Shown: positions 25,246 to 33,100 of the stretch, one piece after another
Layout of the letters: each line of letters starts with the position of its first letter
How positions within the stretch are numbered: position 1 is the stretch's first letter
Assembly: GCF_035653575.1 (NCBI RefSeq)
Contig: NZ_DASRBQ010000170.1
Span: 1-64,000, forward strand
Source: Actinocrinis sp035653575
GTDB lineage: Bacteria > Actinomycetota > Actinomycetes > Streptomycetales > Catenulisporaceae
DNA: 64,000 nt
Reading direction: 5' to 3'
Made by a program: the position numbers and the translations under genes
Notes under the pieces: model-generated
The model's input: the letters and a program-made list of their open reading frames with translations, nothing else
Told to the model about the DNA's origin: nothing
Databases searched by the model: none

Positions 25246-25368
25246 TGCGGTGTTCCTGTACTGCGGTGTTCCTGTACTGCGATGTACTGCGGTTCTTCGG
25301 TACTGCGGTGTTTCGGTACTGCGGTGTTTCGGTACTTCCGGTGTTTCGGTACTGCGGTTCTTCGGTGC
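25246..25368. repeat. 16-bp tandem repeat array
   Basis: About 7.5 head-to-tail units of TGCGGTGTTTCGGTAC and variants: 25246-25261, 25262-25277, a 10-bp truncated unit 25278-25287, 25288-25303, 25304-25319, 25320-25335, a 17-bp unit 25336-25352 and 25353-25368. It lies between the acylase promoter and the DUF397 stop codon. The rest of the 24939-25404 interval has no gene. There are no spacers, so this is not a CRISPR. Confidence 0.85.
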
Positions 25369-25404
25369 TGCCGGTGACACAACGATCGCGGCGTGGTGCG
25401 CCGC

Positions 25405-25647
25405 TTAGGCGAGCAGGAAGTCCGCGCCGCCGGTCTTGGCCGCCTCGATGAAGGCGGACAGTTCCGAGACGGTGTACACCAGGGCCGGCCCCTCGGGGTC
25501 GGTGGACTGGCGCATCGCGATCCTGCCGTCCTGCAGCTTGAGGACTTCGACGCAGTTGCCGCCGTTGCCTCCGCTCCAGGGCTTCATCCAGCCGTGCTGC
25601 CCGAGGTGGGCCGCCGGCATTCCGTTGTATATGTCGGTTTCGGTCAT
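25405..25647 (-). CDS. DUF397-domain small protein
   Basis: An 80-residue protein matching DUF397: WMKPWSGGNGGNCVEVLKL (the W-S-x-x-N-x-x-C-V-E-V core), then AMRQSTDPEGPALVYTVSE and a C-terminal helix FIEAAKTGGADF. These small proteins are abundant in actinomycetes and are encoded next to Scr1/DUF5753 helix-turn-helix regulators (the WhiJ/BldB-type gene groups), as here, with 2 bp between the regulator's stop and this start. Function is not settled; a regulator partner or antagonist role is proposed for relatives. The 16-bp repeat array begins 37 bp downstream. Confidence 0.9.
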   Translation of the reverse strand: MTETDIYNGMPAAHLGQHGWMKPWSGGNGGNCVEVLKLQDGRIAMRQSTDPEGPALVYTVSELSAFIEAAKTGGADFLLA

Positions 25648-25649
25648 TT

Positions 25650-26519
25650 TCAGATCTCCTTGCGAATGCCACTGAGATACGCCTCAGTGGATGGTGCGGG
25701 TGCGGCTTGTGCGCACATCCGGTCCAATGCCTCCAGGTAGACGGACACGTCATCGCGGTCGTCGATATAGACGGCCCCGGTCAGCGATTCGCTGTAGACG
25801 ATGTCCGGCAGCTCCTGGAAGCGGAACCGGAAGATACAGAACGGCCCGTACATCGCGGGGTGCGGGCCTGCGGCGAACGGCATCACCTGAAGCGTCACGT
25901 TGGGCAGTGAACAAGCCTCGATGAGCCGGTCAACCTGTGCGCGCAGCACCTTGCGGTCCGCGGCGCGACGGAAGACGGTCTCATCCATCACGCCCCAGAA
26001 CCGCGGCGCGTTTTCGCGGTGCAGCAGCGACTGACGCTCGACGCGCAGATCCACCAGGCGGTTGATCTCCGGGTCGGGCGCGTGCGGCAGGCCCGCGCGC
26101 AGCACTGTACGCGCATAATCGGGCGTCTGAAGCAGCCCGTGCACGTAGTGCGGCTCGTAGGCCCGGATGAGCGCGGCCTCGACCTCCAGGCTGACGTGCG
26201 CGCTGAACCAGTCGGGCAGCACGTCGCGGTACCGGTGCCACCAGCCGGGCTGGTTGGCCTCGCGCACCAGGGCGAGGAAGGCCTCGATCTCGCTCGGCTC
26301 GGTGACGCCGTACATGCGCAAGAGCCGATCGACATAGAGAATCTTGAGGCTGACCTCAGCCTTCTCCATGCGCCGGATCGTCGAATGCGTGACGTCCAAG
26401 GCGGCCGCGGCCTCCTCGTAGCCGAGTCCGGCCTGCTTGCGCAGGTCCTCGAGGCGCTTGCCAAGGACCATCCGCATCACCGTCGGGGCGCCACCCGACG
26501 ACCGTACGTCACCGCTCAC
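25650..26519 (-). CDS. Scr1-family (DUF5753) helix-turn-helix regulator
   Basis: A 289-residue protein with an N-terminal XRE-type HTH (about residues 15-70): LGKRLEDLRKQAGLGYEEAA, LDVTHSTIRRMEKAEVSLK. The C-terminal DUF5753 domain contains YEPHYVHGLLQTPDYARTVL, LRVERQSLL, FWGVMDETVFRR and LPNVTLQVMPFAAGPHPAM. It is the regulator of a HTH/DUF397/ATPase trio linked to developmental control in Streptomyces. GTG 26519 was chosen for GGAGG 6 nt upstream. It is divergent from the ATPase gene across 213 bp and couples to the DUF397 gene. Confidence 0.91.
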   Translation of the reverse strand: MSGDVRSSGGAPTVMRMVLGKRLEDLRKQAGLGYEEAAAALDVTHSTIRRMEKAEVSLKILYVDRLLRMYGVTEPSEIEAFLALVREANQPGWWHRYRDVLPDWFSAHVSLEVEAALIRAYEPHYVHGLLQTPDYARTVLRAGLPHAPDPEINRLVDLRVERQSLLHRENAPRFWGVMDETVFRRAADRKVLRAQVDRLIEACSLPNVTLQVMPFAAGPHPAMYGPFCIFRFRFQELPDIVYSESLTGAVYIDDRDDVSVYLEALDRMCAQAAPAPSTEAYLSGIRKEI

Positions 26520-26732
26520 GTTCTGCCTCCGCACCGGCCGCTATGCGGCTCAGTGTGCCATGTCGGTAACGCAGCGAACAGTCTGCTCATCCAATTCTGC
26601 AATTTCCAGGTTGACTCTTGCCATCCGTTGCTGGCGGACAGCATAGTGATTCCTGTGATTCAGCGTCCGCAGTCGCCGCCGACGGCGCGCCGCGCGAGGC
26701 CCGATCACCTCCGCGCGGAAGGCGAGACGCTC

Positions 26733-27293
26733 GTGAACCGTTCCCACCCGGCCTCGGCGGCCGCCCCGGCCGCGGCCGCGGTCCAAGCCGCCGCGGGCGC
26801 CGCGGACGAGGACGGGCCGGCCGACTCCAGTACGGCCGCCACCACGACGGCCACCCTTCCCGCCCCTCCCTTTCCCGGCGAGTCCGCTGCCCTGCACCGC
26901 GACGTCTTCCACTTGCCGGCGCACGGAGCCAGCGTCTCCGCGGCGCGCAACCGGATCACCGAGCACCTGCACGCCTGGGGCGTCGGCGAGTCCGTCTACG
27001 AAGACGCCGCGCTGATCGTCAGCGAACTGTTCACCAACGCGCTGGTGCACACGGACAGCAGCGAGATCACCTGCCAGCTGCAGGCCACCGCGCAGACCGT
27101 GTACCTGGCGATTACCGACCAGGGCTGCGGCCCGTCGGGTCCCCGGGTCCGGGAACCCGACGCCGAGAGCGGCCGCGGCCTGATCCTGGTCAGCGCGCTG
27201 GCGCAGCTGTGGGGCGTCAACACGGAACAGGGCTGCGGCCGCACCGTGTGGGCGATCCTGCCCTCGGGTCTGCCCTCCGCCGACGCCGCCTGA
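26733..27293 (+). CDS. RsbW-like ATP-binding (GHKL) anti-sigma-type protein
   Basis: A 186-residue protein with an Ala-rich N-terminus of about 60 residues. A HATPase_c_2 domain follows: N-box ELFTNALVHTDSSE, G1 box ITDQGCGPSGP, G2 box ESGRGLILVSAL. Such stand-alone ATPases resemble anti-sigma factors of the RsbW/SpoIIAB class and are found beside Scr1 HTH/DUF397 pairs in actinomycetes. The sigma or anti-anti-sigma partner is unknown. GTG 26733 is preceded by GGAAGGCGAG. The open frame extends far upstream, antisense to the HTH gene, which is coincidental. Confidence 0.88.
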   Translation: MNRSHPASAAAPAAAAVQAAAGAADEDGPADSSTAATTTATLPAPPFPGESAALHRDVFHLPAHGASVSAARNRITEHLHAWGVGESVYEDAALIVSELFTNALVHTDSSEITCQLQATAQTVYLAITDQGCGPSGPRVREPDAESGRGLILVSALAQLWGVNTEQGCGRTVWAILPSGLPSADAA

Positions 27294-27481
27294 GCCGCGC
27301 CAGGCCCGTTCGACGGGTCGCGCCGGCTCGGATCGCCGCGGTGAGCCGCCAGCCGAGCGCCCGCGAACAGCTCGGAAAAAAATCCTTCCGGCACCGGTGA
27401 ACCGAACCCGGCATCCGCACGTGCATTCGCCTCAGGGACAGCCTTCGAAGAGCGAAGGATCATGAAACGGCGAGGGCACAG

Positions 27482-28318
27482 ATGACCAGCACGTCTGATC
27501 TCAACATCGCCGGATCACCGATCTACGAGAGTCTCGTAGCCACCACCGGTGATCCGTATCAGCCCCCCGCCTACCAGCTGCCCGACGTCTACGGCTCGAG
27601 CTCGCAGGTCGCCGCGTACGGCGAGGGCTCCGGCGGTGGCGGCGGCGCGGGAGGAGCGGGCTGGGGTTGGGACAGCGGGAGCGACTGGGGCGGCGCGAGC
27701 GGCTCGAACTGGAACGGCGCACTTCCGCCGAACGCCGGGCCGGCCATGCTCTCGCAGTTCCTCGGCCGTATGCTCGGCGACGGGCAGAGCTGGGTCGCGG
27801 TCATGATCTTCGGCGGACCCATCGCCGACCAGCTGCGCCAGCAACAGGTCATGCAGCAGTTCGGCCCAAATCCGCAATACGGCCAACCGGGGGCGTCAGG
27901 GTACGCTAACGTTCCCGGTTACAGCTTCGGCGGCGGCTTCGGCTATGGGGTCAACAATGCCGGTGGCATGCCGGAAGGCGCGATGGCGCAGGCGTATCAG
28001 CAGGCTTACCAGTGGGCGGCGCAGCAGCAGGCCGCGCTCGCCGCGAGCCAGCTAGAGCCGGCGCTCCCCGCGCTTCCCCCGGCACCGGACCCGGCCATGG
28101 TTCCCGGTCAGGGCGCGCCCCCGGCGCTGCCTCCGGCCGAGGCGACGCAGATGTACAGCGGGATGCTGGATCAGGACTGGGCCGGCTGGCTCGGCCAGAC
28201 CGCCCAGGGCGTCCGCTCGCAAAACGAGGAGGAGATGCAGGAACCGCCGTATGAGCCCAGCGGCGGTGGATGGAGCAGCCGGCTCGGAGCAGCCATGCGA
28301 GAACTCCGTGGCAGATAG
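27482..28318 (+). CDS. Gly/Gln/Pro-rich hypothetical protein
   Basis: A 278-residue protein with no recognised domain. It contains a Gly-rich patch (SGGGGGAGGAGWGW), WGGASGSNWNGALPP, a short hydrophobic segment SWVAVMIFGGPIADQL near residue 105, then Gln/Ala-rich helices (QAYQQAYQWAAQQQAALAAS) and a Pro-rich stretch. It has no signal peptide. The C-terminus is basic (RLGAAMRELRGR). Such compositions are seen in spore- or envelope-associated and phase-separating proteins, but no role can be assigned. It is directly upstream of, and in the same orientation as, the ECF sigma/anti-sigma pair. ATG at 27482. Confidence 0.75.
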   Translation: MTSTSDLNIAGSPIYESLVATTGDPYQPPAYQLPDVYGSSSQVAAYGEGSGGGGGAGGAGWGWDSGSDWGGASGSNWNGALPPNAGPAMLSQFLGRMLGDGQSWVAVMIFGGPIADQLRQQQVMQQFGPNPQYGQPGASGYANVPGYSFGGGFGYGVNNAGGMPEGAMAQAYQQAYQWAAQQQAALAASQLEPALPALPPAPDPAMVPGQGAPPALPPAEATQMYSGMLDQDWAGWLGQTAQGVRSQNEEEMQEPPYEPSGGGWSSRLGAAMRELRGR

Positions 28319-28349
28319 CACTACTCTTCCGACGCCCTACCCACTCGGA

Positions 28350-28946
28350 GTGGAACTGTTGAACCGGTCGTTTGGCAGGACCCTGCCAACCAAGGCGGAT
28401 CAGTCCCGAAAACCCGCGCGTACCAGCGAGGACCGGCTGCGGGCGCTCTACGCGGAGCACGCCGGCCCGCTGCTCGGATACGCGCTGCGGCTGCTGCACG
28501 GGGACCGCTCGTCCGCCGAGGACGTGGTCCAGGAGACGCTGCTGCGGGCGTGGACCCATCCGGAGGCGATGGACCCGTCCCGCGGCTCGCCGCGCAACTG
28601 GCTGTTCACCGTGGCCCGCAACCTGGTCATCGACGCGATCCGGGCGCGCAAGACCCGCCCGGCCGAGGTCGGTGAGGGGCGCCTCGGAGAGGACTGGGCG
28701 CAGTCGCTGGCCGACACCGGCGCGGATCCCTACGACCGCAGCCTGGACGCTTGGGAACTGGCCGAGGTGGTGGCCGTTCTCTCTCCGGAGCACCGGGCCG
28801 TCCTTGTGGAAACCTACTACCATGGAGCGTCGGTCGCGCAGGCCGCGAAGACGCTCGGCATACCTCCGGGGACCGTGAAGTCCCGCACCTACTACGCATT
28901 GAGAGCCCTGCGGCTCGCCTGTGAGGAACGGGGGGTTACTCCGTGA
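28350..28946 (+). CDS. ECF RNA polymerase sigma factor
   Basis: About 198 residues with region 2 (LYAEHAGPLLGYALRLLHGD, VVQETLLRAWTHPEAMD) and region 4 (LSPEHRAVLVETYYHGASVA, LGIPPGTVKSRTYYALRAL). Its pairing with a zinc-binding anti-sigma factor and sequence resemble the SigK/SigL-like ECF groups. The start is uncertain: GTG 28350 and TTG 28359 (the latter with GGAG 8 nt upstream) are both plausible, and the frame is open back to 28251 through the end of the preceding gene. It overlaps the anti-sigma gene by GTGA (28943-28946). Confidence 0.9.
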   Translation: MELLNRSFGRTLPTKADQSRKPARTSEDRLRALYAEHAGPLLGYALRLLHGDRSSAEDVVQETLLRAWTHPEAMDPSRGSPRNWLFTVARNLVIDAIRARKTRPAEVGEGRLGEDWAQSLADTGADPYDRSLDAWELAEVVAVLSPEHRAVLVETYYHGASVAQAAKTLGIPPGTVKSRTYYALRALRLACEERGVTP

Positions 28947-29893
28947 CCGATCGCTCGCACGCGGGCGCCGGGTCCGGTCGGGGAAGGACCGGACCGCCTG
29001 GCTACCCGCCCGGTTATCCTCCGGCGGCGGATTCCTGCTCGCCGGACCAACGCATCGCGCTGGGCTCGTACGCGCTCGGCGCCCTGGACCCGGCCGAAGC
29101 CGACCAGGTACGCACACACCTGGTGGACTGTGCGGCCTGCCGCGCCGAGTACCGCGAGCTCGCCGCGGTACCGGCGGTGCTGGCCCGCATCACCGAGACC
29201 GAGATGGCCGCCGGACCGGTACCCCCGGACGGCGAGCTGCTGACCCGGCTGCTGGAGAAGGCCGCGGCTCGGGAGGCGTCGGGGCGGGGCGCGGTGCCCG
29301 GCTCGGCGGCTGCCTCGCCCGCCTCCGCCTGGAGCGGTCAGGGCTCGCCCGGATTCGCCGGCGCGGCCGATCCCGATCTCGACCTGTCCCCCGGCGGCTC
29401 GAGCCACTCCGGACGTGCGCGCCGTCGCCGCCCGGCGCGGCAGAAGTCGTCCGGACACCAGAAATCCGGCCTACTGTCGAGCCTGTGGTCCGGCAGCCTG
29501 GTGCGCCGCGTCTCCATCGCGGCGGCCGGCGGCGTGCTGGCCGCCGCCGCGGTGATCAGCGTGTACGCGGGCACCACGAGCTCGGGCACGCCGGTCACCA
29601 CCACGATCAACGCGTCGAACGCGGCGATGGGCATCACCGGGCAGGTCAAGTACCACGCGACCGAGTGGGGCAGCTGGGTCCAGGTCACGATGCACAACGT
29701 CCCGCCCGGTGACGACTGCATGCTCCTCGCGGTCGACAACAAAGGCAACCGCGTCGTCGCCAGCACCTGGTGGGCTCCGTCGAGCGGCACCGCGACCATC
29801 CCCGGCGGGGTGGCGATGGAGGCCGACGAGATCATGAAGTTCCAAGTGGTGACCGCCACCGGCAAGACCCTGCTGGACGCGCCGGTGCACTGA
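28943..29893 (+). CDS. Zinc-binding transmembrane anti-sigma factor
   Basis: A 316-residue partner of the upstream sigma factor. The N-terminal ZAS motif H-x3-C-x2-C is visible in THLVDCAACRAEY at about residue 58. A disordered linker follows, then a transmembrane helix at about 190-212 (IAAAGGVLAAAAVISVYAG) and an extracytoplasmic RskA-like C-terminal domain. The latter contains YHATEWGSWVQVTMHNVPPG, DDCMLLAVDNKGN and GVAMEADEIMKFQVVT. In RskA-type proteins the extracellular part senses a signal leading to regulated proteolysis. The start overlaps the sigma stop, giving coupled translation. A long imperfect hairpin follows at 29912-29964. Confidence 0.92.
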   Translation: MTDRSHAGAGSGRGRTGPPGYPPGYPPAADSCSPDQRIALGSYALGALDPAEADQVRTHLVDCAACRAEYRELAAVPAVLARITETEMAAGPVPPDGELLTRLLEKAAAREASGRGAVPGSAAASPASAWSGQGSPGFAGAADPDLDLSPGGSSHSGRARRRRPARQKSSGHQKSGLLSSLWSGSLVRRVSIAAAGGVLAAAAVISVYAGTTSSGTPVTTTINASNAAMGITGQVKYHATEWGSWVQVTMHNVPPGDDCMLLAVDNKGNRVVASTWWAPSSGTATIPGGVAMEADEIMKFQVVTATGKTLLDAPVH

Positions 29894-29911
29894 GACCCCG
29901 GGATGGGTTGG

Positions 29912-29964
29912 CGCCCCCGAGGCGGCCGAGACCAGATCAAACGGCTCGGTCCGCTTCGGGGGCG
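29912..29964 (+). terminator. Imperfect hairpin terminator after anti-sigma gene
   Basis: CGCCCCCGAgGCGG and, further on, CCGCtTCGGGGGCG form a long stem with internal CCGAG/CTCGG pairing, followed by TTCGT. It lies 19 bp after the anti-sigma stop codon. Confidence 0.6.
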
Positions 29965-30035
29965 TTCGTATGCCCGGGTATGCTCCTGCGACCGTGACAC
30001 CTTCCCGTGTGACACCTTCCAGTCCGGGGGCCGAG

Positions 30036-30884
30036 ATGCAGACATACGTGGAGCCTGACGAATCAGCACCCGAGATCCCGCTCATCGGCGGAGACGTCAC
30101 GGAAGGCGTCGTACGCGTCGGAGACACGGTACGCAGGCCGGTGGGCGCCAACGCGCCGCTCGTCCACGCGCTGCTGCGTTACCTCGAATCGGTCGGGTTC
30201 GAAGGCGCGCCACGGCTTCTCGGCATCGACGCGGCGGGACGCGAGGTGCTGACGTACATGCACGGCGAGGTGGCCGGTCGCCCGCGGCCGGCCTGGATCG
30301 CGGACGAGCGGCGCCTGGCCTCGGTCGGCAGCTTCCTGCGCGAGTACGACGACGCGGCGGCCGGATTCGTCGTACCGGAGGGCGTCCGGGCTTTCCAGGG
30401 ATTGGCCGCGCCGCAGGACCCGGAGACGCCGCCGCCTCCGCCCTATCCCGTGGAACTGGTCGGCCACATGGACGTCACGCCGGACAACGTCGTGTTCCGG
30501 GACGGGCGGGCGGTCGCGCTCATCGACTTCGATCTGGCCAAACCGGTCTCAAGGGTCGACGAAGTGCAGAACGCGATGCGTTACTGGGCCCCGTTTGAAG
30601 ACCCCGCCGACCGTGACCCACTTCTGCGCGACGCCGACGCTCCGCGCCGATGCCGGATCCTCGCCGACGCGTACGGCCTCTCAGAGCTGGACCGCTCTCG
30701 CGTCGTGGAGGTGGCGGTGCTGCGCGCGCGCCGTGCCTGGTTCTCGATGCGCTACATCGCCAAGGCGGAGGGAGGCGGCTGGGCACGCATGTGGGAGGCG
30801 GGCGTCGGGGACGAGATCAAACGCCGCGAGGCCTGGCTGGAGCGCAACGGCGCGGCGATCGAGGCGGCGCTGACCGCCGCGTAG
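30036..30884 (+). CDS. Aminoglycoside-phosphotransferase-fold small-molecule kinase
   Basis: A 282-residue protein of the APH/choline kinase superfamily. The catalytic Brenner motif is GHMDVTPDNVVFRDGR (H-x-D-x4-N) and the metal-binding aspartate is in ALIDFDLAKP. The N-terminal lobe is short, beginning VRVGDTVRRPVGAN, a variant frequent in actinobacterial APH-like proteins of unknown substrate. It is not evidence of drug resistance by itself. ATG 30036 follows GGGGGCCGAG; an upstream in-frame ATG at 29970 is less likely. It converges on the surface-protein operon, with a hairpin between them. Confidence 0.87.
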   Translation: MQTYVEPDESAPEIPLIGGDVTEGVVRVGDTVRRPVGANAPLVHALLRYLESVGFEGAPRLLGIDAAGREVLTYMHGEVAGRPRPAWIADERRLASVGSFLREYDDAAAGFVVPEGVRAFQGLAAPQDPETPPPPPYPVELVGHMDVTPDNVVFRDGRAVALIDFDLAKPVSRVDEVQNAMRYWAPFEDPADRDPLLRDADAPRRCRILADAYGLSELDRSRVVEVAVLRARRAWFSMRYIAKAEGGGWARMWEAGVGDEIKRREAWLERNGAAIEAALTAA

Positions 30885-30998
30885 CAGACCGGGCTCACAC
30901 CACGTCAGCGGCGAATCGGTTACTGGCTCGCACTGTTGTTGCTGCCGCTGTTGCTGCCGCGGGAACGGCCATCACAGCCTCCATATGTGCACGACCGA

Positions 30999-31030
30999 CC
31001 CGCGTACCCTGATTTTCCAAGGTACGCGGG
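30999..31030. terminator. Hairpin between convergent genes
   Basis: CCCGCGTACC (30999-31008) and GGTACGCGGG (31021-31030) form a perfect 10-bp stem with a 12-nt loop. The site is 115 bp after the APH-fold gene and 61 bp after the 666-aa protein gene, so it may terminate both. Confidence 0.6.
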
Positions 31031-31090
31031 CCGGTGTCTCACAGGACCGGGTTACCAGTCCTCAGCGGTGTGCCACTCGTCAGCCCCTGC

Positions 31091-33091
31091 TTACCAGTGG
31101 ACCTTCTTGGGCCGCTTGTGCATGGTCATGGTCGGGGTGGGAGTCGCGGTGGCGGTGGTTGCCGGGGCGGTCGTCGCCGTGGTCCCGCCTGCCGCACCGT
31201 TACCCGCGCCGGCCATCGCCTGCGGCGGAGTCTGGCCGAGCGGCACCATGACCGCGGCCGTCACCACGCCCTGACCGTTGGTGGTCAGCGCGATCGGGTT
31301 GGGCTTGTTGATCAGGCCCTGGCAGTTGAGGTTGGTGAAGGACTGGTTCGCCCGCATCGCCAGGAAGGTGAACAGGTTGGTGGCCATCGCCGGGTCGACC
31401 GACGGGCCGTTCTGGAAGATCGCCATGTCCTTGAACACCCGGGTGATACCCATCGGGTTGCCGAACAGGTTCGTGCAGTAGGTCGCGCCGGTGCCGGCGT
31501 CGGCGGCCGCCTGGCCGATCTGCGGCTGGTCGACGCCCGCGCGGTACAGGTTGGTCTTGTTCGTCGACATGTTGTTGTTGTTCAGCGTCATCGGGTCGTT
31601 CATCGGCACCAGGGCGATCGGGGCCTGCTGGTTCGCCATCGCCGACAGCTCGTCGAGCGGCAGCGCGCCGCTGGCCTGTCCGTCGCTGGACTGGTCAGGC
31701 TTCGTGAACGGGGTGCAGCCGAGGGTCGGGTCCACGAACTTGTTCAGCAGCAGGTTGTCCGAGCCGTTGGCCAGGTCGGTCACGTTCGCGCCGAGCTTGG
31801 CCATCGAGGCCGCGTTCATCTGCGCGGTCTGGCCGTTCGCGGTGGCCAGGTAGTGGGTCACCACGTTGTCGCTCTGGTCCTGGTCCACCAGGGAGAAGTC
31901 ACGCGTGGTCGGGCAGGGCAGCCCGTCCGTGGCGGTTCCCACCGGCGGCACCTGCAGCATGTTGGCCTGGATCTCCTGGTTCGCCGTCTGGAAGAACGCC
32001 GGGGCGTTGCAGTAGGCGAACTGGCCGAAGATCGAGGCTCCCGCGCCGTTGACGCAGTTGCCCTGCGTCAGGCTGTTGGTGCCGGCCGCGGACTGCAGCG
32101 TCAGGTTGGTGCCGTTGAAGCCGAACCAGAGGCCGACGGTCGAGCCGGCCGGAACCTGCGCGGGCACGGTGGGCGCCGCGGGCTGGGTGCCCTGGTCGAT
32201 GACCAGCGGGTCGTACAGCGTCAGCTGTCCGTCCGCGGTCAGGATCGCGCCCTCGACGAACGCCGACTGGTTGGCGTTGGCTTCGTGGCACGCACCCATC
32301 GCCGGGTTGGTGGCCACCAGCTGGTACGGCGTGGCCAGGCCGGCCGCCGTGAGCGGGTTGGCCGGGACGATCAGCGTGCAGTTCGGGTTCGGGGTGGCCG
32401 CGGCAGCGGCGGCGGCCGAGGTGGTGGTGGCCGCGGCGGCGGTGGCGGTGCAGGTCGGCTTCGCGGCGGCCGCGGTGGTGGTCGTCGTGGTGGTGCCGGC
32501 CGCTGCCGAGGTGGTGGCTCCCGCGGCTCCGGCGCCGGCGGCGGCCGAGGTGGTGGCCGCGGCGGCTCCGTTACCGGTGCCGGTGTTGTTCATGCCGGTG
32601 GTGGTGTTACCGGCGCCAGCGGTGACTGCGCTCGCCGAGGCGCTCGGGTGGTGGTAGCGCGACTGGATGGTGGTCATGCGGTTGGAGGCGCCACCCATGT
32701 TCGCGCCGCCATTGTTGGTGGCCGTGCCGGCGCCGCCGTTGTTCGCGGTGCCGCCGTTGTTGGCCATGCCGCCGTTGTTCGCGGTGCCGTTGTTGGCGGC
32801 ACCGGTGTTCGCGGTGGTCGACGTGGTTGTTCCGGCGGCTGGGCTCGCACTGGTACACGCGGCCGCGGCGGCACCCATGTTGTTGTTGTGGTGATGGTGG
32901 AAGGGCGAGGCCATCGCCACGCCTACAGCGGCGATTACCACTACTGGCATGGCGGCGAAGATCGTACCGACCTTGCGCGTCCGCCAACTGCGACGCTCCC
33001 GGCGGGCCCGGGTCGACTCAGCCCTCGTTGTCCTGCGCAACGGCTGGCCGGACTGCTGCCCCCGCCGGCCGTGCGAACTCGATGCGGACAC
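31091..33091 (-). CDS. Large anchored surface protein with Asn/Thr/Ala-rich stalk
   Basis: A 666-residue protein of unknown function. A basic cytoplasmic N-terminus (about 1-43) precedes one membrane or signal-anchor helix (VGTIFAAMPVVVIAAVGVAMA) and HHHHNNN. Residues ~70-240 are low-complexity, with NNG/ANNGG, then Ala/Thr runs with isolated cysteines. A folded domain occupies about 245-620, starting NCTLIVPANPLTAAGLATPY, with many cysteines, TLYDPLVIDQGTQP, VGLWFGFNGTNLTLQ, SIFGQFAYCNAPAFFQTANQ and DFSLVDQDQSDNVVTHYL. The end is a Thr/Ala tail and HKRPKKVHW. GTG 33091 follows AAGGAG, 9 bp after the preceding gene's stop, so the two form an operon. The cysteine pairs suggest disulfides outside the cell. 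Confidence 0.85.
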   Translation of the reverse strand: MSASSSHGRRGQQSGQPLRRTTRAESTRARRERRSWRTRKVGTIFAAMPVVVIAAVGVAMASPFHHHHNNNMGAAAAACTSASPAAGTTTSTTANTGAANNGTANNGGMANNGGTANNGGAGTATNNGGANMGGASNRMTTIQSRYHHPSASASAVTAGAGNTTTGMNNTGTGNGAAAATTSAAAGAGAAGATTSAAAGTTTTTTTAAAAKPTCTATAAAATTTSAAAAAAATPNPNCTLIVPANPLTAAGLATPYQLVATNPAMGACHEANANQSAFVEGAILTADGQLTLYDPLVIDQGTQPAAPTVPAQVPAGSTVGLWFGFNGTNLTLQSAAGTNSLTQGNCVNGAGASIFGQFAYCNAPAFFQTANQEIQANMLQVPPVGTATDGLPCPTTRDFSLVDQDQSDNVVTHYLATANGQTAQMNAASMAKLGANVTDLANGSDNLLLNKFVDPTLGCTPFTKPDQSSDGQASGALPLDELSAMANQQAPIALVPMNDPMTLNNNNMSTNKTNLYRAGVDQPQIGQAAADAGTGATYCTNLFGNPMGITRVFKDMAIFQNGPSVDPAMATNLFTFLAMRANQSFTNLNCQGLINKPNPIALTTNGQGVVTAAVMVPLGQTPPQAMAGAGNGAAGGTTATTAPATTATATPTPTMTMHKRPKKVHW

Positions 33092-33100
33092 TCTCGCTCC

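Noticed and set aside
25246..25368. Possible CRISPR array
   Set aside because: The 16-bp units are directly adjacent with no unique spacers, and no cas gene is in the window.
25405..26519. Classical toxin-antitoxin module
   Set aside because: The HTH/DUF397 pair has the Scr1/DUF5753 layout of actinomycete regulators; no RelE-, VapC- or Fic-like toxin is visible.
27442..27458. CCTTCG-AAGAG-CGAAGG hairpin before the Gly-rich protein gene
   Set aside because: A 6-bp stem is too short to separate from chance in GC-rich DNA; no regulator or leader context supports it.
30036..30884. Aminoglycoside resistance gene
   Set aside because: Only the general APH fold motifs are present. The short N-lobe and lack of similarity to known resistance subfamilies do not support a resistance call.
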